DNA of 64,000 bases from Thamnidium elegans (lineage: Eukaryota; Mucoromycota; Mucoromycetes; Mucorales; Mucoraceae), in NCBI GenBank assembly GCA_025201345.1, contig JAIXMG010000032.1, forward strand, positions 372,001 to 436,000, given 5' to 3'. Below the pieces are notes generated by a model. The model was given only the letters and a program-made list of their open reading frames with translations, ran no database searches and was not told where the DNA came from. Position 1 is the first letter of the stretch; each line of letters begins with the position of its first letter. Of this stretch, positions 22,039-31,766 are shown piece after piece. The translations under genes and the position numbers were made by a program.

Positions 22039-24385
22039 TCCTAACACAATCCTTGTTGCCTCCGCTTCGGATTCCGAAGTGGTACGTTTTTCCGTAGAAA
22101 AATTTGAATTTTGTATCTTGTTTCTTCTTTGTTGGACTTTGGTTTAAGTATGTTAAGCAAAGAGTGTGATCGTCTTCAACTTCACCAATTGGTCTTTTCT
22201 TTGGATGGATGACATTCAGTACCGAAGAAATTGCTGATCGGTATCCATTTAATGTTGATATTTGTAGATTGTTATACGACATCAAGAAACTTATCACCTG
22301 TTTTGGTTCATATGTCTCTGGATGATATTTATTTTGTTGGCACCATTCGACATACTTTTTTCATGCTGTGTCGTACATTTTGGTGGTCTTTAATCTTGTA
22401 AAACTGTTTAGGTGTTCTATCAACTCCTCGTTCATACCATTGGCTTTCCTGTAGTTACTGATAATCTCCAAGCGATCAAATCCCATTTCTGGTTTAATTT
22501 CCAAATTATCGGTGGTGATAATTGGTTCATTTGGAGCAACGCTGGAAACCAAAACTGGCTCCTCCATAATGGCGTCACCAATATCGCCTCCTTGGTTCGG
22601 TCTTGTTTCAACTTCCTGAGCACCCTCGGAATCAATTTTCACGGTGGGAATAGGTACAGACCTTTCCTCTTCCAATTCTGACTGAATGCATCTATCTTTG
22701 CAGTGAATGGGTCTTCCTGGTAACTCCAATAAACTGGTAGTTGGTTTTTTTGATCTGCTCAACTGGTCGGCCTTCACATTCTGTACTCCCGGTATATGTT
22801 GATATTGAACCGTTAAGTGATGGAGATTGCAAATATCTTGAATCTTGACTGCCAGGTCCTGTAACGCAAATGAAGCCGTCCCCCCTGCTTTCGTTACATA
22901 TTTCAAAGCTGTCATGTTGTCGCTGTAAATCTTCATGTCTACGTTGTTTACCTTTTTGGCATGAATTAGTATTGCGTAATAAATTGTTTTCAGCTCGCGG
23001 ACATTTATTGAATCGTTTTTTTCTTCGTTTGTCCAAAAACCTGCTGTTTGAACTAAACTTGATGTTATACCCCAACCTATGTCGGACGCGTCTACGTAAA
23101 CCTTTAACGCTGGATCCGATACTATAATCTTGTGAATGGGTAGTCCGTTTTTTTGAATCAGGAATTTTTCCCACCATTGAATTTCGTTCTTTCCTTCCTG
23201 AGATAAATGACATGCCTTGTCCCATTGTTGGTGATTGTTGTGTAATGCTTTCGCCAAGTCTCGTTGCATGTGTCGAACATATAATAGTGCTTCACCTATA
23301 GCTGGAATGACAGCTGTCATCTTTCCCAATAGGCTCGCTATCCATCGGCATGATCGAATTGTTGGTGATTCCACTTGTCGAAGACGTTGAAGTAATTTGT
23401 TTATCTTTGCTATCGGTAGAGAAATCTTCATTGTTCGTGTGTTGAATAAGAACCCTAGAAATTCCTGAGATGTTTTCGGCTCGAATACACTCTTTGCCTT
23501 GTTTATTAGGAATCCAAGTTGTTCTAATGGTAAGTAAGTAAGCGAACAGATTTCTCCATTTGACTCTTCGATTTTTCCAGAATGCAAATATCGTCTAGAT
23601 AGTAAATTACTCTCATCCCTTTTGTTCTTAAATGTTCTATTGCATAACGCATTAGCTTTGAGAAAAATCTCGGAGCTATGCTTAAGCCAAAGGCTAGAGA
23701 GGTATACTGGTATACGATACCTTTGTTCTCGAACGTTAGAAACCTGAGATTCTTTGTGGATCGGTACTACTACATAAGCATCTTTTAGGTCCACTTTGCA
23801 AATATAATCGTCCTTCTCTATGGTATCTCGTAATGCTGGAACACCTTCCATATTGAAATATTGGACCTGAAGAAACTGGTTTAGCTTCGTACAGTTGAGA
23901 ATCGGACGTCGTTTTGTTGCTTCCTGTATCGTGAAGAAGGTTGACAAAAAATCTCTGTTTTGAGTCGGAGACCGTTTGATTATTCCTGCGTTTAAAAAGT
24001 TTTCGACTGCTTGATCCGCTGCTAGCTGATCGTCTGAGGTCATTTTTAAAGGTTTCGTTCTCCACGGATAAGGATTCTGTTGGAATTGTAGTCGATATCA
24101 TGTTTCCACTACCGAAATCGGCCATGGTTGAGATGTCATTTTTTCCCAGTTGGATAGGAAATGTTGAAGTCGTCCCCCTGGTAAAATTCCATCTTGAGGA
24201 ATCGAGTAGCTGGTTTGTTGAGATGATGTTGGGTGAGGTTGAATATATGTTGATTGTTGTTGAGTTGAAGTTGAACGATGTTGAATCGTTTGTTGGTTGG
24301 TTGTATACTGTTGAGGTTGAATCAAAGTTACTTTTGATCCACCGATCATTATTTTGCTTCCAGTTACACGGCATTTTAATATAGT
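21971..24385 (-). mobile_element. DIRS-like tyrosine-recombinase retroelement, degenerate
   Basis: Minus-strand remnant with RT, RNase H and the start of a tyrosine recombinase in DIRS order. No typical LTRs or split terminal repeats were recognised, and the recombinase catalytic half is absent, so only part of the element remains. The borders are approximate: the left end merges with the inverted repeat at 21757-22038, the right end lies near 24385 where the open frame and similarity stop. Confidence 0.75.
22150..24349 (-). pseudogene. DIRS-like RT / RNase H / tyrosine recombinase N-terminus, broken
   Basis: One frame carries most of it: IPQDGILPGGRLQHFLSNW.., then after a TGA near 24098 the sequence YRLQFQQNPYPWRTKPL and AADQAVENFLNAGIIKRSP, KVDLKDAYVVVPIHKESQ (RT), LGFLFNTRTMKISLP, VYVDASDIGWGI and IYSDNMTALKYV (RNase H), PGVQNVKADQLSR, and after a second TGA at 22361-22363 KKYVEWCQQNKYHPE and LQISTLNGYRSAISSVLN, the N-terminal domain of the recombinase. 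The RT palm itself, including YLDD (bases 23590-23601), is in another frame between about 23745 and 23560, so two compensating indels bracket it. No recombinase R-H-R-Y motifs remain. Confidence 0.8.
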
Positions 24386-24804
24386 TGAATTCCTTTTTTT
24401 TATAGGATATTATTAATAATATGGGTGTTATATTATTAAGAGGATTTATTACGGTTTTATTTTATGCAAAGTTAGTTATTTATTTGATTTGCATTGATTT
24501 ATATATGTTTATATCACAAATAAAAATTGTTAGGGAGTGTCAAGTTCCCTCTTAAAAATAAATCTTGCAAAGAAAATCTAAGAAATGTCATTAACGTTAT
24601 GTGGTTATTTAGAACACGTCTGGGGCAATCCGTTCAATCCGCTAAGTTGTTGAAACAGTCTCATATCGAGAATAACAAGATTATGGATGAAAGCCTCAAA
24701 TCACTGGTGACATATTTCAAGATTAATGCTACTACTTCGCCGATATTGCCGATATTGCCGATATTGCCGTTTAAACCATTTTTTTTTTTTCCCCACTAAC
24801 AATA
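24386..24804. other. Short spacer, no clear gene
   Basis: Contains a small ORF (24527-24799) ending in a low-complexity ILPILP repeat, probably spurious. It also holds the promoter region of the next gene. Confidence 0.4.
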
Positions 24805-25922
24805 ATGGACATACCTGGTAATGCTAATATAATAAAAGTGAAGTATGAAAATTTAATAAAATAATCGATAGAGCACTTAGCAACTTTCACCCTAGCACCG
24901 AGGTATATACCTAGGTCAGATTTCATTACAAGATTTCTTTTACAGGATGAAAGGATAATGGACATCATTATAAAAGAGTTGGTTGGTCAAAATGTCGATA
25001 ACGCTGCCTATGGTTTGGGTCGCTGTAGTTGGGCAAACCAATCCATCTCTGATGTTGTGTACATTCCCAAGCTATCACAACTATCTCCAGTCTTAGTAGA
25101 GGTGCAGTGTAACGTGAATGAGGAATTTATAACAAGATTAATCGGTTATTCTTTGCAATTGAAACAAGAATACGGTCAACTACCAAAAATACTTGTAATA
25201 ACTATCAAAAGTATTACAGCTGAAATTAAATCAAAGTTCAATAATTTAGAGAATGAGCGCATATATACAATGAATTGTGATTATTGGGCAGAGAGTTGTC
25301 AAATTATTTCAGCTGAAACAATTCAAACGCAATTAAACAACAATCCCTTGAACAAGTTGGTTGCTTTAGGTCATTTTCTTATTCATCAGAAAAGAAATAT
25401 ATTATCTATCAGTCAAAAACACGATCCAACTATACAACTTTTATATCAAATATCGAAAGATAAATTTGAAAATGAATATTATATTGAAGAAGAAAAACTG
25501 GTTGTCATCAAGGATTTATGTTTAAAGCAAAAACACAGTTTGAAAAGATTGTTAAATGTTTACAAAATGAAGGAGATTCTAATGAAAAAGCGTTACAATA
25601 TGCAGAAAATGGACTATGCTTTTTTAACCATCAAGAACAAAAATTCAAAAAACGAGAAACAACACCAATTGAGGATACACCCGACATTAGTAACTTGGCA
25701 AATGTTAACTATAATAATGATATTATAGCAATAGACGGAATATCTTTCATTGAAGAATTTAAAGCCCAACGAGAAGGCAGAATGAGTTGGGAGTGTTGTT
25801 ACGATGAAGGAAGAAATAAAGGCTTTTTTGTGGACTACAACAATTGGAAATCATTAAAAGCATCATACCATAACAATAGCAAAAAATTAGGCAAAAGAAA
25901 GATAACTGAAATTGAAGAATAA
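24805..25922 (+). pseudogene. Mucorales-type family protein with D..ExQ (PD-(D/E)XK-like) pattern, frameshifted
   Basis: Exon 1 is only 13 bases (24805-24817, MDIP plus one base), joined over a GTAATG..TAG intron to 24872 onward: EHLATFTLAPRYIPRS, LLQDERIMDIIIKELVGQ, GLGRCSWANQSISDVVYIPK, VLVEVQCNVNEEFITRLIGY, LPKILVITI. Asp65 and the E81-x-Q83 pair fit the D..(E)xK/Q arrangement of PD-(D/E)XK nuclease folds (Rpn-like), which is an inference. Near 25510-25520 the coding frame changes; the downstream frame (MFKAKTQFEKIVKCLQNEGD.. to KITEIEE) looks genuine and ends at 25922. No intron can bridge this, so the gene is either broken or mis-sequenced. A diverged paralogue lies at 27573-28200 in the opposite orientation. 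Confidence 0.65.
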
Positions 25923-27250
25923 TTTATTGTTGTACATTTTATTATTTTACTTACGTTTATCAAGCTTTTAAATAAATACTCTTCTCTCCCTTAAGAATAG
26001 TTTTAGTAGCATTTCGATTGATTACTTGGCTTATCGTTTCATAAATCACATAGTTTTATTTCTTATTTTTATTTGAACAGGTATTCGTTGCTATTGGTGT
26101 AATTCATAAGCGCTTTTTGAATCTTAAGTGTACACAATTTTATTAGATGTTTGTTTAGGTGTTTGTTAACAATAATAACATTTCTTAAATAAGAGGGGTC
26201 AGTCTTAGCTAACAAATATAGTTATGTCTACCTGTATAAAGGAACCATAATATTATATTTTATCTTTTCTCTTTGGGTTAAATTTTATAACAAACAGGAG
26301 AATCAAAAAAAGTAAAGTATTATTTATAAAACTAAATAGTTATAATTACACATAAACTAATAAATAAATAAAGCCATTATCTTTTCTATAATCCTAAACG
26401 CATCTAAAAGAAGTCAAGTCATACATAATAAAGGAAGTTTAAGTCTTTTACAGGTATAGTAACGATTCCCGACACAACATTATATAATAAAATTTGAACT
26501 TTTCTTCACTGTTAACGTTATATTTGTTGGAAATCAAGTAAAAATAAAATAGATGTAAAATTTATCGAGATGTAACTTGGTAATTTTATTAAAGGTAAAA
26601 TAAAAATTAAGGCTGAAGAAGCTCTGCTATACTAAATAATGGATCCTTTTATACTTCTTGACACTGAAATCTATAAGCTTGGTCAATTAGTTGTGACAGG
26701 TACCTGGGTTACGCCTAGCCTCAACCTTCTCACTTTAAATATAATAGCTCTACTCTTACTAATTGAATGCAAATATTTATATGATCATGACCACCATGGT
26801 CCGATAACACGCCTTTTGGTTATTTGCTCCTTACAACTATCAAATATCCTTATTAGTTGTGTTATGAGAAAGTTGAGATAAAGATCCTTATATGTATATA
26901 TTAATTCTCTGACCAGAACGTTTTCTTTTGTGCCACCTACTTGCAAGAGTTGTACCTCCTAAACTGGATATAAAGCATTACTATTCTAAATTAATAAAAC
27001 TAAGGCATTATTTATACTATCTCTTACACTACTATTAAAAGTTTGTATAATCGTAATGGACGATTAGTTATTGACAAGATTAGAGTATTATTACTGTACG
27101 CTTGTTTCAGAATAAATAAAGGAAATATATGTTTTTTATATGTCCTGAGATATTACAATTGTAATATATTTTCTTTTATTAATATGATTCAATGCATTAT
27201 TTATAACAATAGTCGTTCTATACTTTATCTAGATTAGCTACTCCTAGGTA
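25923..27250. other. Intergenic region inside the transposon-rich block
   Basis: AT-rich. One ORF (26639-26881) is hydrophobic but has no recognisable pattern. No repeat boundary recognised. Confidence 0.4.
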
Positions 27251-27350
27251 CAGTGGCGGCTCTATTTAAGGGTGGCAGAAATTCCGGGTAAACCCACCCT
27301 TAAATCGAACCTACCCTTAAATCGAACACCTTTAGGTAGAGCCACCACTG
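27251..27350. mobile_element. 100-bp foldback/MITE-like element
   Basis: Exactly 100 bases with 14-bp terminal inverted repeats: CAGTGGCGGCTCTA at 27251-27264 and TAGAGCCACCACTG at 27337-27350, one mismatch. Inside are two copies of ACCCTTAAATCGAAC and an inverse AAGGGTGG. The CAGTGGCG-type end is reminiscent of hAT termini, but the 8-bp flanks do not match, so the class is uncertain. Confidence 0.75.
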
Positions 27351-27572
27351 TTATTGTTAATATCTCTTGATTTGCATTAATATATTTGGATTAACCAGTT
27401 TTTTGTTTGTTTGTTTTTTTTAAGTCAGAAAAATAGGAGTCGTTCTTACTAGAGATACATGTGTATATTATTATCGAAATATGTAGGTTTTTATTATTGA
27501 GTATATACTTATTTATTGTTATAGGGTTATTCATATATTCTATGTGAATATACCCCTCAAATACGACAATAT

Positions 27573-28200
27573 TTATTGTTTGGCCAAGTTATGAAAAAAA
27601 TTAATAATTGGATCATTACTGTGTAAGCTATTCTCTGTATCAATTATACAATAGGTTAATGCAATAAACTGTTGCATTGGATGTTCATTGATAAAACCAT
27701 CAATAAATTCTTTACATAACACATAGCAATGATTTTCCCAAAAATCACAATTTGTTTCCATCATAAAAGAGTTATTATCCACCTTGAACTTAGACTTTAT
27801 CTCTTCATCTGAAAATCCTCCAGTCGAAAAAATAAGTATAGTTGGTAAAATTTTGTATTCCTCATAAAGTGATAGGCTATATTTGATTAAATCTTCCATA
27901 AAATCAACATTGATAATGCTTTGAACTACAAAAACGACTGGTGGTAAATCTTTAGAGCATTGGTCCTTCGGCAAAAATACAGTAACAGACACTGGATTAT
28001 TAGCCCATTGACAGCGGCTTATTGTATACAAAGATTCTGAAGCATGTAATCCTTCGCTTTTTATAGTTTTTTAATAAAATAATTGATAAAGAGAGATTTT
28101 GCATACGAACCTAGTAAAGATTTTAAAATGAGATCTTGGACTTTTTCTTTTTCTATCAATTTATCACTGATTGTCACTGAATGAGGAAAGAGCTCATTTT
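27573..28200 (-). CDS. Diverged paralogue of the 24.8-kb gene
   Basis: The minus strand reads ENELFPHSVTISDKLIEKEK and VQDLILKSLLG, then across an intron (28110-28052, weak GTTCG donor) LHASESLYTISRCQWANN, PVVFVVQSIINVDFMEDLIKY, LPTILIFS, NCDFWENHCYVL and ends at 27573. Each block aligns in order with the gene at 24805 (RIMDIIIKELVG, GRCSWANQ, VLVEVQCNVNEEFITRLIGY, LPKILVI, NCDYWAESCQII). The presumed active-site ExQ is VxQ here (FVVQ), so any nuclease activity would be lost. It stops about 100 residues before the end of the other copy. The 5' end is unclear: an acceptor-like TTTGTAG near 28201 suggests a further small first exon. Confidence 0.55.
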
Positions 28201-28338
28201 CTACAAAAAAAGATGTAAGTTGGAGTTGGCATATAATTCACTTCAACGTCTCTTCACCATTTCTGTTATTCATTTTAAATCTAAAAAAAAAAAAAAGCTC
28301 ATGCCACCATTGAAGGCGTTTTATACTGCCAAGCGTGA

Positions 28339-28943
28339 CTTTGTAATGAATGGGGTTTCCTAAATGAAAATTGGAAACCCACACTTAACAAATATAAGCA
28401 TCGAACTGAATTAAAAGAAATAAAAAATAATAATATGCAGGCTGTAAAAGATGTATTATTAAATACTTTGGGATATATTACTGTATTCTATTTTTTAAAT
28501 GAAATATATGGTATTCAGGAGTATCCCGCACTATATAGAGAGATAGAAAAGGGATTATTAATCATGTATCATATGGTAAGTGGTTTATCAGGTAGAGATA
28601 TGCATAAACTTATGTCATATACTACCTACTATTCCCTTTATAAAACTTTTTGGTATAGTAATTATACAAATTTAAATAAAAGAATTAATAAAGATTTAAA
28701 TAACGTGTTCTCAAATATAAAAATTAGGATTCTTTCAACAATGGTTAATAATACAAAGCCATTTAAAAATGTTACACTTTATATTGATGGGCATGATGGT
28801 AAAATTAAGTAGTATGATCCTGATACTAGAACTAAAGAAATGAAATCATTTAAATTAGAAGGGCCTGGATTAAGAACACAAATTGTTGCTGATACAAACC
28901 AAACGATTTTATTTGTATCAAAATCTGATAAATGTGGTAAAGG
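28339..28943 (+). pseudogene. DDE_4/Harbinger-like transposase fragment
   Basis: One frame from CNEWGFLNENWKP through NMQAVKDVLLNTLGYI, SGLSGRDMHKLMSYTTYY to NVTLYIDGHDGKIK, then a TAG at 28810-28812, then YDPDTRTKEMKSFKLEGPGL and RTQIVADTNQTILFVSKSDK. The IDGHDxKIKYY..GLRTQ pattern with the first catalytic Asp is typical of fungal DDE_4 transposases; the TAG stands where Tyr is expected. The frame ends where the second Tc1/mariner copy begins, near 28944, so the second Asp and the Glu are missing. Its 5' end is already degenerate. Confidence 0.75.
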
Positions 28944-29945
28944 TACTAGTAATCATATTATCAATTTCCCCGTGCGTATGGATGGGAGCGTTATCCATAA
29001 TGAGGTAGAAACCTTTCAGTTCCAGGAAAGCATCCAACTGATTTAATGTTCTCTTTAAAAACTCAAGGTAATGGCCAGTTTTAGTGCCACTTTTTTTTAG
29101 GATTTACTTGAGGGTTTACAGCTTTTCTTTTACAAGCCCCAACAACTTTCATTTTTTTTCTACTTTGAGAAACTCTAACGTCTATATTGATAACTCCTAC
29201 TGCTGAAATTGCACCAAGAATAGAATGAGATTCTGCTCTGGTAAGAGGTGTTGTAATAACGGCAGGAGTACCACGGATAGATCTACCATAAGAGGGCCTC
29301 ATGTTAATATCAAATGCAGACTCGTCGATAAAAACGCAATTTTTAACGTAGTCCATGTCTGTTTCTGTCCACTTTTTAACCCACTCATATCTATTATTAA
29401 GACGTGCTATATCATTTCGGGCCTTGGGTTGGCGGCTTAATTTTTTCATAGAGAGATTGCACTCTTTTATAATAAAATTATTCACTGTCGTTCTTTTTAA
29501 ACTAAAGCCTTCAAATGCTGCAGTTAAGCTCTCTACTGCTTCATCTGCTGTACCAAATGGTTTATCGTCATAGAACTCGACAATGTGCTTCTTTTGTTCC
29601 TCTTGAAGCTGGCTTCGAGGGCGGTTCATCATATTGGTCTGTTTTTGGTAAATATCCCAATCGGAATCTACTTTTATTTTCTTCGCCCGTGTTTGCCCTG
29701 TTCGTTCTGACACACCAGACATTCTAGCAGATTTAGCTGCTGAAAAAAATTTGATTTTTAAGTAATATAAAAAAAGTCTTTTGATCGTCGATATAAGTAT
29801 TGTAACTACTTGTTGTACGTATATTAGCAGTTTTTATTTTTTCGACCTTCTCAATCACAACTTCCATTCTTTTATCTAAGTTTACATCTTCAGGATCAAG
29901 CTCAATGGGAACAGGTTGAAGCTCCTTGTACTCGGTTAACGTCAT
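28944..29945 (-). pseudogene. Tc1/mariner transposase fragment (copy 2)
   Basis: Encodes the same protein as copy 1 from TEYKELQPVPIELDPED to the HTH and first catalytic Asp (FIDESAFDINM), then past the same eight-base A tract (T8 on this strand, 29091-29098) into NQLDAFLELKGFYLIMDNAP. It ends before the PYSPELNPIEQFW block, so the catalytic Glu is missing. It also lacks the start codon region of copy 1. It cannot make a working transposase. Confidence 0.85.
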
Positions 29946-29963
29946 TTGAACTGGTCAGCACTG
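28944..29963 (-). mobile_element. Tc1/mariner-type transposon, copy 2 (truncated and internally deleted)
   Basis: Reverse-complement copy of the element at 20158. Its outer end is at 29963, followed by TA (29964-29965). Relative to copy 1 it lacks about 265 bases just inside the terminus (junction ..TTCAAATGAC|GTTAACCGAG.. near 29941) and everything past the point equivalent to base 21444, where it meets the DDE_4 fragment. The shared parts are nearly identical (one amino-acid difference, Val to Met, in 213 residues), so the duplication is recent. Confidence 0.85.
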
Positions 29964-30726
29964 TACAAAAAAGATAATATGAAAAGGTCATCAGCCGGTC
30001 ACTACCAGATGTCTATCTGTAAAATCCCATTTTTCCCACCCCAAATGTAATTTTCCTTTTTTTTTTTTGTGCCAATAACGTAAGCTGAGGTTAAACACTG
30101 TTTCTAAGCTATCGTATCTGTTAAATAAAGTATTGCTATTCCGTTGTGTATAATTTAGATGATTTTTTGTTGTTGTTGTAAAGAGAGCTAAAAGAGATGT
30201 ATAGCTTCTTTAAGAAAAAGAAAAAAGAGAGAATTGAGAGCCAAAGAACCAGTTTTGCATAAATTAAGCTTTTTACAATTTCCAGAAAAAAAGAAAAAAA
30301 AGAAGCCCTCTCCCCCCAGCATAGTATTATTAAACGAGCTTTAATGCTTTAAATCAAAAACAGAATAGATCAATGATATCATTATATTGAAGATTCTTTA
30401 TACACATTCATCATTCGCTATTATTTTTAAAGTTTGGAAGCAAAATTTTGTTTAACAATTATTGCTGATTAAAATTTACGGAAAATATATACAACATATC
30501 TCGGGTTATGTAATTTTTCATATGTTCATATTATTTGCATGACAGATAATTAAATAAGAATTGCTGCCAATGGGTATTATAAAATTCCCACACGAAATTT
30601 CCTCTCTCCCCCCCCCCTCCCTCACACACCTTCTGACCAAACATTTGTCATGTACTCAATTTTTTCTTTATTAAATCAAGTCAATTATACATATATTACT
30701 AATATTTTTATAGTCAATTATAGAAC

Positions 30727-30773
<47 letters not shown>

Positions 30774-31766
30774 TACAATAGCCTACATTGTCAAGTTGAA
30801 GTTGATAGGTTTCAGTTGATATAAACTAGCGGTACAATCTTATCATACTTCTTTTATACCTCGTGCTTGTCAATGAAAAAGAAATCACGTTTGAACGAAA
30901 TTTTTACTCACATAAAAGACTAAAAAGTTATCCAAATTGGTGTAAATGGTACTACACCTGTGATATTTAGAGCAAAAAAAAAAAAAATTGTAACACTATA
31001 GGACTGACTTTATCCATTATTGTCTTTTGAAGAAATAATAACCATATGCTATCAATTGATTAAATAAAGTAAGTATAAAATTGAACATCGAGTCCGATGA
31101 TGCATTATATAATGATACAAGTGTTGTTATGTTTATATATAATAGGATTTTGCTGGCGCAACGGTTCGCGTTGCTAAGTATTAAAAATTGTACTTTTCTA
31201 ATATTAGTGTGTCGTTAAGGAAGTACTTCTTGAATATACACCAGCCAAAAATGGGGTTTAGCAAGTTCGTCGAATCCTGCTAAATTTAACTGGTTTGGAC
31301 GAAAATTTGACCGAAAAAGCTATTTTAGCGGGACTGTTGGGCATGCTCTTAACGGATAATACTTGAGAGGTATATATTTATTTTAAACAATATACTTTTA
31401 TTATTAATACACTTGTTAAATACTTCGACAAGTATTCACTACTTATAAAACAACAATGTTTCTTTTCGAGATGAATGATATTGGTGGTATTGTGACGAAC
31501 TACACTTGTATAATTTTATATCTTCAGGTGCATGTAGCATATAATTTTGCTGTATTTGTTTCTAAATGATCATTCCTTTTTTGGTAAAATATTTTATTTA
31601 ACATTAGCAGGACAGTTGGGTATGTTCCAAGATATCAAAAAAAAGTAATAAAAAATAGGATATAATTGATGATTTAAAGAGTTTATTTATTTATGCAAGA
31701 ATAAAAAGGATATTTTATTTATTTTCTTTTTTTTACAAAACGATTATTTACAAAGTATTATTATTT
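29964..31766. other. Intergenic region, no supported gene
   Basis: Contains A29 followed by (TA)n at about 30729-30774, C8-C9 tracts near 30310 and 30610, and otherwise unremarkable AT-rich DNA. No transposon ends or RNA genes recognised. Confidence 0.5.

Noticed and set aside
22412..24384. Several long overlapping ORFs in the DIRS region (both strands)
   Set aside because: They are shadows of the RT frame or of the frameshifted palm segment; only one frame matches the polymerase.
26639..26881. 80-codon hydrophobic ORF
   Set aside because: No start context, splice partner or recognisable pattern.
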